Shown here one piece after another: positions 23,001-33,192 of a stretch of DNA of 64,000 nucleotides. This DNA is from Owenia fusiformis (lineage: Eukaryota; Annelida; Polychaeta; Sabellida; Oweniidae): the NCBI GenBank assembly GCA_903813345.2, contig CAIIXF020000007.1, positions 2,981,730 through 3,045,729 of the forward strand. The letters are read 5' to 3'. The notes beneath the pieces were generated by a model. It had not been told where the DNA came from. It saw only the letters and a list, made by a program, of their open reading frames with translations, and made no database searches. The position numbers and the translations under genes were made by a program. The first letter of the stretch is position 1, and the number at the start of each line of letters is the position of its first letter.

Positions 23001-26000
23001 CTGTCTCCAAAGAGTAACCTCTACTCTAAGAGTGCTCTCACTCAATGAGCTACACTGTCTCCAAAGAGTAACCTCTGCTCTCGGAGTCACCGCTTCGCAG
23101 GAGCAACCTCACTACAACCCCTGTAGAGAATAACAACTCTAGAATGTCGATCAAAGGATGAGATTAGACAGAGCTGTTATCTCTCGCCTTGGAGCACCTC
23201 AGTTCCGGTAATGTAACCTTGGCTCCGATGAGAGTAAACCTTCCTCAACATACAACCCTGGGTGACAGTCAGATCGCCTCGACAAAGTAGGGGCATTTAT
23301 AGCTTGGAGGGGTAATGACTAGGAGCCACCAATACTCAGAGCAGAATGACTCACGAATATCGATCAAAGAAATGAGATTAGACAGAGCCAAATCTACTCA
23401 GAGAATCTGGAGCTCAAAACTTCTCAAAATGACGTCACTTCCTTCAAAATCAAAGATGGCCGACCGCCGGGAATTGTGGGAACAAGAAAGCAAGATGGCG
23501 GACAGCTAATTACCCATTTTATGCCAACCTCAATCAAGAAAATGGCTAACTCACCAAAACACTGGCTGTTGTCTTGTATTTTCTTCAATAGTCGCACCAA
23601 ATACAATCTGCATCTAACGATTACTGCAACTAATCCAATATATCCAAAATAATGCTCCAATAAGTCCACAGATTAAATAAAACACGCTTGCACATAAATA
23701 AATCCAAACTGACGAGGTGTTGTATCTTCAAGATCTTGGTTTACTCTGATTCACGTGGTTAATTGCAAACAATAAAATCCAGACACCTCAAGTTGCATCA
23801 TGGGAAAACTACAACTTAAGTTGGAGGGAAATTCAAATAAAAGAATCTGATTGGCTGATCACCGGTTGCTGGGTACTTATTATTCTAATTTATTCCACTT
23901 CAGTCTGCTGATCCTGTAAACAACCCAGTGCCTACGTGACATTCTGCATGTACACATTTGAGCCATTAAACTCTCTGAAAGAGTCGACTGACTCCACATA
24001 TAAAAGTTCAAAATAAAACAAAAATGAAACTCACAATTTTGTCACAATATGTAAAAGTTGTCCCAGAAGCAATATTTTGTTATTTTTATCACCTAGAATT
24101 CCTTTAAAAAGTCCCATGGTATATTTTGGAAATCACTATTATGAAGGGGAGAGGACTTATTTTTGAGTCTATTTTTTCAGATCAGACTGATTTCAGCCGA
24201 TGACACCATATGCAATGAAATATTGATTCCTTTATGGTTTCCGCACAAAAATATGGCAGGTCTTTTAGGTTCAATTTGCCATGATGAGTACATATACATT
24301 TTCCAACAATATGCCAATGGTATGTTTAACTAATTCATTTCTTGACTACCATATTCTCTCTAATGAGCGCACAGTGTGGTTCCAAATTGAAATTTAAGAT
24401 ATTGAGAGATTCCAATAAGCACACATACAAAATATTTAGAAAAAATATCGCTATATATCTTTTAAGTTATTACCACTAAGGTTAACATACTCTACAGCTC
24501 ATGTATTTCTTTCACTGCATTAAATATAATCATCAATCGATATCTTGCACATCTAAGTAATCAAAACTTATGCATTAAACTTTGTTTTCTTGAAACCATA
24601 TTCAACATAAAAGTCACATATATGCTTATTGGAACTGTGCGCTCACAACAGTAACTTTACAAAATTACAGTAATTTTCAAGAATATTGTAAATATTCCGC
24701 AAAAGACATATTTGCATGAACTTACTGATTAACTGGGACGATGTACAATGTATATCCGAGACTTGTAATTCAATGTTATGTGCCTCTGTTTATGTCAACA
24801 TTTTAAGTTCAATTCAATTTATTAGATTCAAATTCCATCTTACAATATTTTATATACAATATGAAAAAGACACCCCCACTTGGTGTATACAAGTATATGT
24901 ATTTTATAGTTGGTTCACTATGGGATGTCATGATACGATCCCCCGGAGGAACTTTCAATGAGATTGAAGCCATGGCAGTCTTATTAGAAGTACTAGAGGC
25001 ACTTAGATACTGGCATAGTGTGCATATATGTCACAAGGATCTCAAACGTGAGTTGTTTGCAGAACTTTTGCCTTCGATCGATCCCTAGCTGGTGACGGTT
25101 GAAGTTAATTGCTTTCTTTTGAAGCGTTACCTGATAGAATTTATTACCCAACCGAACAAAGATATTTTTAAGATGGCTAACAAATTTCAAAATGGCCATC
25201 ATTTTTTGTAAAATAACATAATCTTTCATACTCAAAATACCAGTGGATGGATTTGGTTTGAATTTTATACATACTGATACTTAGTAGGAACAATGGAGCT
25301 CTGTTCAAGAAGTATTAATCAAAACTTGTTTTGTTCAGTGGAATTTGCTACTCCGTGGAGTTGAGTGTTCCAATTGTTTTTTTGTATTCATTCATTTGAA
25401 TTTGCAGGCTACATTAAAATCAAATTAATCTGTTGCTGAAACAAAATGCTGTCAGTCAAATTGTACATTGTAATAAACATTTAATTTGATGCTTTTAGCT
25501 GAGAATATTGGAATTGTCCGTGTAGATGATGCGACAGGAGTTTACGTGTTTGACTTTGGTACAAGTTGTGTCTTAGAACCAGAAGAGAGGCACAGATATG
25601 CTGGTACACCAAATTACATGGCCCCAGAAGTACTTCGCACAGAAAGTAAGATGTTTTAGATAGGCTTTGTATAAAAACCTCCTACCTCATACCCACCTAC
25701 CCACGTACGTGGGACATGATACAGTCATTGAAGGGTTCGATTTTAAAGATCTTAGTTTATTAAATCTTAGTTTATGATGAATTATACAGGGTGGGCCAAA
25801 AAAAACCAATACCCAACTTTAAATCAGAATGAAAATAGCTATGTTCAATATGATACATTGATTTATATATCATTTTAAAGGTAATCCATTTTCAAACAAT
25901 TTGGTATATAACACTATGTCATGAAATCAATATTAAAGTTTTATTATGCTTATTTGGGAGGCCGGGTCGGTATTTAAGGTATCCAGATTTTAGGGAGAAA

Positions 26001-29000
26001 ATAGTAAATCTGCGGAATAATGTTAATTTTTTATTTATAGATTATCATTTTGTTAGGTGAGTACATGCTTGTATATTTGCATATTGTGTGACTAAACTTA
26101 TTGTTTATGAATTTTAGTGTTGTTTATTATCAATAAGTACTCAAAGAGGGTCTGTTAAAAGGCATTAAATGTATTTGTGACGAGGATTTTATTTTCCAAG
26201 ACATTGCCTTGTACCATAGATCAAAGGAGATATTGGCATTTCTTTGCAAACAAGGTGTCAATTTGATGGATCTTGGTGCTTGGCCACCCAACAGTCCTGA
26301 TGCTAATGTGTTTGAATACCATACATGGAGCCATCTTGAGGAAATGGTACAATCAAAAGCATCCAATAAACAGCATTGATGAGCTGAAACAGAATCCTAA
26401 AGTGCTGAAATCAGAAATCTCTCAATAAGGCTATTGATAGGTTGCGCTACCACTTGAAGCTTATTGTTGATGCAGAGGGGAGGGGTTGGAGGTATATTGA
26501 GCAATTGTTAAAATTGTTTAAATAAATTAAGTGTAAAATGTTATTAAACAACACTGAAATTCATAAACAATAAATTTAGTCACACAATGATGAAAATATC
26601 AATATCCAAGCATGCATTCAACCAACAAAAGAATGATATTCTATAAATAAAAAATTAACATAATTCCGCAGATTTGCTATTTTCTCCCTTAAATCTGGAA
26701 ACCTGAAATAGCGACCCGGCCTCCCAAATAAGTATAAAAAAACTTTACTATTGATTTCATGGCATAGTGTAATATACCAAACTGTTTGAAATTGTATAAC
26801 CTTTAAAATGATATGTAAGTCAATGTACCATATTGAATGTAACTATTTTTATCCTGATTTGAAGTTGGGTATTGGTTTTTTTGGCCCACCCTGTAGATGT
26901 ATTTGTAACGACCCTTGATAGCAAGTTGCTACTTCATCCCAGGTGGGTTTGATTCCCTCGGGGTATCGAATTTAGCACACTTTCTTTCAATTTCTTTATC
27001 TGGCTTGTTGGACCTATGCTCGCGGTCATTACTGAGTTTATTCCCTGGGGCGCCCTCATGTCATTACACATTAATGCATCCATATGCCTTTATTTATGGA
27101 TCTGTCATCTGTCTAGTCATAAAATAAAGCCGGAAGTGTAGAAATGTTAATAATTTGAGCTATTTTGAGATTTATAATCTTTAAAATCGAACCCTTCAAT
27201 GACTGTATCATGTTCCACGTAGGTGGGTAGGTGGGTATGAGGTAGGAGGTTTTTTATACAAAGCCTTTTAGATATAATTTCATCATCCTTGAAACACCTG
27301 AACATAGTTGTCAGGAAATCACCCATCTTTGAATCTCATCTATACCAGTCCTCAATGACAAAAGCTTTTATAAAGACATTAACAGTTAGGATGTTTTGAT
27401 GCCTTAGCCAGTGCCAAATGATCTCAAACAATTTATAGTTTGCATTTGACTTGTTTGAGATTGATTATTACATAGGGAAGAGATATTTTGGACCTGATAG
27501 CCTAGCTGTGTTTTTCTTAAGTTTATATTGATTTGAAGTCTAACCTTAATTAACCATCAAAAGTTCTTTATTTCCCCTTGTTTATTTAATATTTTTTTGC
27601 ATCTTCAAAGTTTTACATTTAAGTCTTGCAAGTTTGACATCCATAGTTTAGCATTGAAAGACAAATCAAATGTGAAATATTGAGTCTAGCAATGGCAGTC
27701 AAATCAAATGTGACATGTCAAGTGTGATCTGAAGTCCACAGCAATGGCTTTCACATGTGACATCCAACATCTAGCAATGAATGTCAAGTGTGACATCTGG
27801 AGTCTAAAAATGAATGGACTAGCAATAATTTTCAAATGTGACATCCATAGTCTAGTAATAACTGTAAAATGTGAGATCCAGAGTCTAGCAATGCCTGTCA
27901 AATATGACATTTTAAGTCTAGCAATTAAATTGATAAATGTTTTTTTTTATTCAGGCATGAGTTGCAAATGTGACATTTGGAGTCTAGCAATGACAGTCAT
28001 TGCACTATTGAAAGGAGAGCGTCCATTTAGGAACTTGGAAGAAATTTCAATTAGATACAGGGTAATGTTTTATTTATTGCCTTGTGAAAATAGGTCTGAT
28101 CATTGAACCTACAGTATAGTTATGAGAAAAGGGGTCCTTTATTCCATCATGACCATACTTTATTTGAGTCTCTCTTCCAATCAGCTTATTTTCCAATTTA
28201 CTCAATTTACCAAACTCCTTTAATTACTTTTATCTACGAGTACATGTATATCTTTTATGCATGGCTTTTTACTGAATCGTACTGTTATACTATTAGTTTT
28301 TAGGTTATAAAAATAGACTGATCAAGTAGAATCGTTTGAAGCCCCCATATTGGAAGCTTTACACAACCCTTTAAGGTTCATAAATTGACATATGATGACA
28401 GTGTCCCTCCCTGATAAATGAACGACAGAGATTATATATTGCAGGTGGGTACTACACCTTTGTTGGCCCAAGCTGAGATTCCCACACGTACCAGTATAGA
28501 ATTGAAGGGTTTGTTACAGTGGATGCTAACACCTAATCCTGAAGACCGTCCTGATGCATCTGCTGTCTATAAGAGAGCAAGTAGTATATTGAAAGAACTA
28601 CAGAAAACACCTACAGGTAGAGTCCTAGTCTTTATCAAGTAAAACATCATATACAGTATTTTATTAGCCATTTGATTGATTTTTTTTTATCTAATTGATC
28701 TTTATTTCACCCATTTTGAAAGTCCATTTATCTAAACATGTGTTAGATATCTGCAATTCAAGATGTATTTAAAACTAAAATTCTGAGAAAATGTTGAATT
28801 TTTAAACCATAACATTACAATTATGTATTTGGAAAAATTGTCCCATGAACCTAAGTTTCTGCACATGTAGCATTAACTAATGTTATTTTGCCTCCAGCAC
28901 CCCAGATTGAAGCAGAAGATGATGTGGATCATCTACTTCCAGTGGATGTGGTTGATATTAACAATCTTCAGCTTCCCTCTCCACCATCTGAGAGTCCTAC

Positions 29001-32000
29001 CAGTTCTCAAGGTAAATCTTCACCTGTAATTTGGCAGTTGGCATCTGTAACAAATGACAGGTGGTGACATTTTGCATGTTGCTACCTTGTTTGTACTTGT
29101 TTGAGAGGATAAAATTCAGTTTTGCACGATGTGTTTTTAGTACACATAAAGTAGCTGTTTATAGATATCCTAGAATCCAGGTTCAGGACTTCAAAGCATT
29201 GAAAAATTGAAATCAAAGTGTTTTGAAAAATAAATATATAAAAATAACATCAAATCGATCAAAAAGTTTCTTACCGATGGCTCTAGATTTTATAATAAGA
29301 GGAGTTGGGTGCTCAAATGTTTACATGAGACAGGGTAATTAGTTTGCTTGAGACTGTCTGAGTTTCATATAAATTGGTTTATTGGTAGTGACACAGAGTC
29401 AATACATATTTCCAATGACTGAATTAGGTGGAGCAGCGTTTTTATGAAAAAATTGTGCTTAGCTGGAGTTTTGGAAATTTCTAACACTAAGTAGTGTCAT
29501 CTGTCAACAGACTGTAGTTTAATCATGTTTAATTTGTTTCTGCTTATATTCATTCTCATTCAAAATACTTGACCCCAGTTGCAATACACTTCCATATCTG
29601 TCCACTCGATCCAAAAACACATGTTTAAGGCCTTCCTATGAGAGGTTTGAAACGATGTCGGTAAATTTCCAGAACCACAACTCAGCAGATATTTTATATA
29701 AAAAACGCTGCTCCACCTAACTTTGTCATTGAAAGTTTGAATTGACTCTGTGTCACTACCAATAAACCAATTTATATGAAACTCGTAGAGTTTCAAGCAA
29801 ACTAACTATCCTGTCTCATGTTAAAGTTTGAGCTTCCAACTCCTCTTATTATAAAATTGAGAGCCAACGGTAAGAAACTTTTTGATAGGCCCTTGTATAA
29901 CCTCTCAAGTCATTTCCACTCATTTCTTACGATTACCTTTAAACATTATGTCAACTTGTAACATGTGAGACCAAAACTAAGTTTTTTGTAAGTAGCTCTA
30001 AACATGAAACTCAAAGCAAGTGCTACAGATTCAATTAGATGTTTAACATAAAGAGATGCCAATGTAATAAGTTAAGCAATTGACTCTTACCAAAATAATT
30101 GACAAAAATACATGTATGTTGCTATAAATCATAGTACTCAATGGACCAAATAATCCACTACCAATAGAGTAAACATTTGGATTTACTCCTTTAGAGATAC
30201 ATGTTTGTTACATGAAGTGACCCTACTGTGGACAGATTGGTATCAATCAGGAGTTCATTCAATTCTTTAAATCAACTTTGAACTCAGCTTTTTTTCGATC
30301 ACCAATATGAGAATTTTTTTATAAAATCTCTCATTGCAGAGCTAAAGCCTGATGCCCAAGTGAACATACTGGACTCTTCAGGGAGCCTTATCTACTCAAG
30401 GTACCACCAACCTAGTACATTGTGCAGTGCATTATATGAAGCAGTTAAGGATCAGGTAATGTTCTTCTCAATGTATTCTAGCAGCATTAATTGCTCCAAA
30501 TATTTTCAGCTTTTATGTTATAAACATTCTATCGGGATTTCTTGCAATTTCAAATGGCTGTCACTACCCTTGTGAGCCAAGTGCAGAATTGTAAACCTAA
30601 AATGAAAAATTTTCGGGAGATTTAAAAAAAATTGCAGTACTTTTATGGGAGTTTTTTTTTAAATCTGGTAGTTTTTACGGTAGATTTCTGAAAAAACTGG
30701 AGTTTTTACGGTCGATTTCTGAAAACCTGGAGTTTTTAGGGTCAATTTTGAAGAAACATGAGTTTTTACGGTAGATTTCTTAAAAAAAGTGAGTTTTTAC
30801 GGTCGATTTCTGAAAATACTGGAGTTTTTACGGTAGATTTTGAAAACCTGGAGTTTTAAGGGTCAATTTTGAAGAAACATGAGTTTTTACGGTAGATTTC
30901 TTAAAAAAAGGTGACTTTTTACGGTAGATTTTGAAAAAACGGGAGTTTTTATGGTAGATTTCTGAAAAATGGGAGTTTTTATGGTAGATTTCTGAAAAAC
31001 TGGATTTTTTACAGAAGATTTTGAAAAAGTTGGAGTTTTTACGGTAGATTTTTGGAAAAACAGAAGTTTTTACGGTAGATGATTAATATGATCTGTTTAG
31101 ATTATAGATACAACATTTTATTACTTTGGAAACGAATTGATCAAAGCTAAGTAAAATGTATATGTGGCGTTCACTATATGCTAAGGGCAATCTGCGTGAG
31201 GTTCCATTTTTAGGTTCGGTTTTTCGCGCATGAGCATTAAATCCAGCGATTTAATTGGTTGAAATTATTGTCTTACCCTACTATCACACCAAACTAGTTC
31301 TCACTGCGTTCTCGAAAACGGGCTTGAACTGTATACGAACGGACTGGACCTACTAAGAACCGTTTGGGATCTATTTACAAACTTCATCGAACGTACTCGA
31401 ACGGGTAGGTCCTCTAGAACTTAGACAATGCTCAAAATGTTCTTTTGGTCGTCACGTTCTACAATTAGAACGAGTGACAACGTACTAACGACGAGCTGGA
31501 CGTACTACGAACGGAACCGTCGTACTTCAATCCTACTAGGGACGTTTTAACAACGAGTTGAACTGTCTGCGGACGTGTTGAGAACGAGGTAGAACTAATC
31601 GCAAACGGGTTTAAACTGATTAAGAACGTATTTAACACTGCTTATGAACGAGTTAGCAAAAATATAGCTATCACACCAAACAAGTTGCCACTGCGTTCTT
31701 CAAAACTGGTTTTAAACTGTGTGCGAACAGAATGAACGTAGCTGCAACTTTCTAAGGTCTATTTACGAACTTTATGAACGTTCTCAGACGGGAATGTGAT
31801 TTTAGAATTTTGAATCGATTCAAAATTCGACGACGACAATACCGTTCTGTAATCAGGTCATGTTGACCTTCTAGACTAAGGGACGCGTTCTACGACGTTG
31901 CACTCCGACGTGGCGCGACCTGAACGAACTGCGAACGAGATGGACGTATTGAAGACTGTTTAAGAAGAAGAAGCTAATTATTTCAGACATATTTCCCGAC

Positions 32001-33192
32001 CACAGCCAGATTGAGCCCGTTTGACGACGTTTTCGTAGGACTGGCAAGAACGGGTAAGAACTAGTTTGGTGTGATAGGGGGGTAAGATAGATATCACTTA
32101 CGTTCATTATTTCACAGCAGTTCCTTTCCCATAATGCGCCTTATATTGCGGGAATATTTTGTTCAGCGCCATATAAAAACAAAATGTATTCTCCCGACAG
32201 AAGTATGACAGAATATGAACTGGCCCCCGTTTGTGGACATTTGGTGTGCAAACTTATACCGAATTGATTGCAGAAAAGCAATTTGAATCATGGGAATGAA
32301 GTACTTTTAAGTTATTTATGAAAGTATCGATAGTAAACCATGGGAGCCAATCCTTCTTGGAGTAAAAGAAAGAAGCGTGCCTGCAATAATCAAGGTCACA
32401 AATTTGTCAAATTCCTTTTAAATACGGTAGATTTCGACAGCAAAAATTTTACGGGAGTTATACCAAGAATACGGGAGGTTTTACGGGAGTTATACAAGAA
32501 AATGGGAGATTTTACGAGAGTTATACCAAGAATACGGGAGATTTTACGGGAGTTATACCAGAATACGGAAGATTTTACGGGACATTTCATCAAAAATACG
32601 GGAGATTTTACAGTCATATTTTTATAAAAAATAACGGGAGATTTTAGTAGAAATACGGTACGGGAGTTTGTACGGGAGAAAACGGTACGGGAGTTTGGTA
32701 TTTTTTACGGAAAAACAAAAAATTTACGGGAGATTCCCGTAAAAAAACTGGAGGTTGGCAAGTCTGCAAGTGATCCAGGTGCTGATATATTGTATTGCAT
32801 TTTTGTTATCTCAAGAAATTGAAAATTAAAAAGAATTGTAGTGTTATAACCTAATTTGTCATAAGTGTCACTCAATCAAAATGTTGAGTAAAATAGGACT
32901 CCAGTTTCACATAAATATGTACTTTCACATGAACATATACTTTCACATAAACATGTACATAAGTCTCACAAGTCCAAATCAGCAATTGTATTTCATATTT
33001 GACCTTTGAATGATATGAAATGAGCTCCACATACTCATCCCTGAGGTTTTGCTTCATTTAATTATATCTTTTTGTTTCCAGGTCACTCAAAAAGCATTTA
33101 CATTAGTGAGAAAGGACAATGGTTTCATTCTCAACATGACTTCTGAAATTGGAGAGAATAACCTGTGCCTAGGAGTAGAATTGCCAACTTGA
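19593..33192 (+). CDS. map3k14: NIK/MAP3K14-like protein kinase, 11 coding exons, 607 aa
   Basis: This is a joined model with intact frame across all junctions. Residues 1-149 form an acidic, Asn/Asp-rich N-terminus with no recognised domain. Residues about 235-500 are a protein kinase: degenerate Gly-loop GGHGITY, ATP-site lysine in FIMKKIRL (K259), helix-C Glu273, HKD at 348-350 in place of HRD, Asn355, DFG at 371-373, APE at 394-396, and CDIWSL at 407-412. Residues about 533-607 resemble the C-terminal beta domain of NIK, sharing an AF-[S/T]-L-V-x-K-D pattern; SEGIL before the kinase also matches. From family knowledge, NIK phosphorylates IKK-alpha in non-canonical NF-kappa-B signalling, and its C-terminus binds IKK-alpha and TRAF2. 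Orthology rests on remembered NIK sequence and has not been searched. The start ATG is the first in-frame one, but the frame stays open to the acceptor. Confidence 0.6.
20135..20311 (+). CDS. map3k14: Kinase gene exon 2
   Basis: 59 codons, phase 0 at both ends, bounded by CATCTTTTAG and GTAAAC. It ends YSEGILVHK, the segment that resembles the stretch just before the NIK kinase domain. Confidence 0.7.
20624..20779 (+). CDS. map3k14: Kinase gene exon 3 (Gly-loop and ATP lysine)
   Basis: 52 codons, phase 0, acceptor CTTATTTAG and donor GTTTGT. It contains GGHGITY, a glycine loop missing the third glycine, and ends at FIMKK, which carries the presumed ATP-anchoring lysine. Confidence 0.75.
21282..21518. 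mobile_element. 237-bp TA-flanked MITE
   Basis: The ends are CAGTTGGGGACATAAATAAA and TTTATTTTTGTCCCCAACTG, with a match of about 34 bp and TA at 21280-21281 and 21519-21520. It is non-coding and lies inside intron 3. Confidence 0.8.
22290..23110. repeat. CT-rich minisatellite block
   Basis: It begins with short CTCTGCTCTG repeats (22310-22445). It passes into ~60-bp units carrying GAGCTACACTGTCTC and GGTCCAGGCTCCGGGA, and then into three ~54-bp units at about 22916-23072 with GAGTGCTCTCACTCAATGAG. Open frames here are products of the repeat. Confidence 0.75.
24181..24319 (+). CDS. map3k14: Kinase gene exon 4 (helix C to hinge)
   Basis: Starts IRLISADD after ATTTTTTCAG. It carries NEIL (helix-C glutamate), PHKNMAGLLGS and the hinge-like YIYIFQQYAN. 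It ends phase 1 at AATG|GTATGT. Confidence 0.75.
24910..25047 (+). CDS. map3k14: Kinase gene exon 5 (catalytic loop)
   Basis: Acceptor ATTTTATAG. It encodes VGSLWDVMIRSPGG, the helix E region and HICHKDLK, ending phase 1 at AAAC|GTGAGT. HKD replaces the usual HRD; the catalytic Asp is kept. Confidence 0.75.
25499..25645 (+). CDS. map3k14: Kinase gene exon 6 (DFG to APE)
   Basis: The split codon restores P-E-N-I after HKDLK. It contains VFDFGTSC and AGTPNYMAPEVL, and the donor is GAAA|GTAAGA. A transposon starts only 17 bp past the donor. Confidence 0.8.
25797..26893. mobile_element. Tc1/mariner-type element with ~370-bp inverted repeats
   Basis: The ends are CAGGGTGGGCCAAAAAAAAC and TTTTTTGGCCCACCCTG, with TA at 25795-25796 and 26894-26895. 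The arms are unusually long, about 350-370 bp, and include GGGAGGCCGGGTCG and its complement. A decayed transposase 3' end lies between them. Confidence 0.85.
26182..26526 (+). pseudogene. Decayed Tc1/mariner transposase C-terminus
   Basis: The frame reads EDFIFQDIALYHRSKEILAF, then WPPNSPDANVFEYHTW. This corresponds to the family pattern QQDNAPxH...WPxxSPDLNPIExxW, so the second and third acidic sites are recognisable. A frameshift near 26355 moves the frame to KHPINSIDEL. A stop follows KSEISQ, and a last open piece ends LLKLFK-stop. The N-terminal two thirds is missing. Confidence 0.75.
27604..27940 (+). repeat. Intronic array of copies of the exon-7 kinase motif
   Basis: Eight or nine diverged ~36-39-bp units carry AAATGTGACATC, then GAGTCTAGCAATG. 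Exon 7 itself contains TGCAAATGTGACATTTGGAG and then TCTAGCAATGACAGTC, encoding CKCDIWSLAMTV. From 27744 the same frame as exon 7 is open through several units (KCDIWSLKM, KCDIHSLVI, KCEIQSLAM, KYDILSLAI) and on across the acceptor. Confidence 0.85.
27955..28061 (+). CDS. map3k14: Kinase gene exon 7 (subdomain IX)
   Basis: 36 codons with the split serine, acceptor TTTTTTTATTCAG, ending AGG|GTAATG in phase 0. It encodes KCDIWSLAMTVIALLKGERP, with the Asp and Trp typical of subdomain IX. Confidence 0.8.
28445..28616 (+). CDS. map3k14: Kinase gene exon 8 (kinase C-lobe end)
   Basis: Acceptor ATATTGCAG, ending phase 1 at ACAG|GTAGAG. It encodes LKGLLQWMLTPNPEDRPDAS, the subdomain XI arginine region, followed by a helix ending LKELQKTPT. 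Confidence 0.8.
28898..29011 (+). CDS. map3k14: Kinase gene exon 9 (acidic/Pro-Ser linker)
   Basis: Acceptor TTTGCCTCCAG, ending phase 1 at CAAG|GTAAAT. It encodes an acidic stretch with EAEDDVDHLLPVDVVDI and then a Pro/Ser-rich run LPSPPSESPTSSQ, probably a disordered linker. Confidence 0.75.
29258..29886. mobile_element. Foldback MITE in intron 9
   Basis: The arms (about 29258-29440 and 29700-29886) start ATCAAAAAGTTTCTTACC and share TTATAATAAGAGGAGTTG and GTGACACAGAGTCAA. It is non-coding. Confidence 0.75.
30340..30455 (+). CDS. map3k14: Kinase gene exon 10 (start of C-terminal domain)
   Basis: Acceptor TCTCATTGCAG, ending phase 0 at GATCAG|GTAATG. It encodes QVNILDSSGSLIYSRYHQ followed by a helix, resembling the first strands and helix of the NIK C-terminal domain. 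Confidence 0.75.
30580..32770. mobile_element. Element with inverted minisatellite arms in intron 10
   Basis: The left flank CAAGTGCAGAATTGTAAACC and the right flank GGAGGTTGGCAAGTCTGCAA are diverged inverted counterparts. Inside, a ~38-bp array (GAGTTTTTACGGTAGATTTC, about 30630-31085) faces an inverted, shorter-period array (ACGGGAGATTTTACGGGAG, about 32440-32760). A second element sits between them. Confidence 0.6.
31272..32081. mobile_element. Inner element with CTATCACACCAAACTAG ends
   Basis: The ends CTATCACACCAAACTAGTTC and GAACTAGTTTGGTGTGATAG are near-perfect inverted repeats. The tip sequence recurs internally at about 31668 (CTATCACACCAAACAAGTTG), and the body is full of GAACG/CGTTC repeats. 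It is non-coding and nested in the larger element. Confidence 0.75.
33082..33192 (+). CDS. map3k14: Kinase gene exon 11 (last coding exon)
   Basis: Acceptor TTGTTTCCAG. It encodes VTQKAFTLVRKDNGFILNMT, then GENNLCLGVELPT, and a TGA stop at 33190-33192. The AFTLVRKD string is the best match to the NIK C-terminal domain. Confidence 0.8.
   Translation, partial: VTQKAFTLVRKDNGFILNMTSEIGENNLCLGVELPT

Larger units (their letters stand above)
20780..24180. other. Intron 3 of the kinase gene (3.4 kb)
   Basis: It holds a 237-bp MITE (21282-21518), a CpG-rich patch around 22015-22110, the CT-rich minisatellite block at 22290-23110 and AT-rich filler. No further exon is required: frame and kinase subdomains run directly from exon 3 to exon 4. 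Confidence 0.6.
25662..27266. mobile_element. Outer MITE in intron 6, split by a mariner-type element
   Basis: The ends are AGGCTTTGTATAAAAACCTC and its complement near 27245-27266, flanked by TTTAGAT on both sides. The arms match for about 110 bp, including CTACCTCATACCCACCTACC. The 25797-26893 element sits inside the left part, showing two rounds of insertion. A B-box-like GGTTTGATTCCC lies at about 26945. Confidence 0.75.

Noticed and set aside
22633-23133. Open frames of about 70 codons in the CT-rich block
   Set aside because: They follow the minisatellite units and lie inside a kinase intron.
26900-26975. tRNA-like B-box (GGTTTGATTCCC)
   Set aside because: No matching A-box or cloverleaf could be drawn. 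At best it is a decayed SINE fragment inside the outer MITE.
32340-32627. 95-codon open frame with repeated REVLRELYK and FTRVIPRI segments
   Set aside because: It is the in-frame reading of the ACGGGAG tandem array in intron 10.
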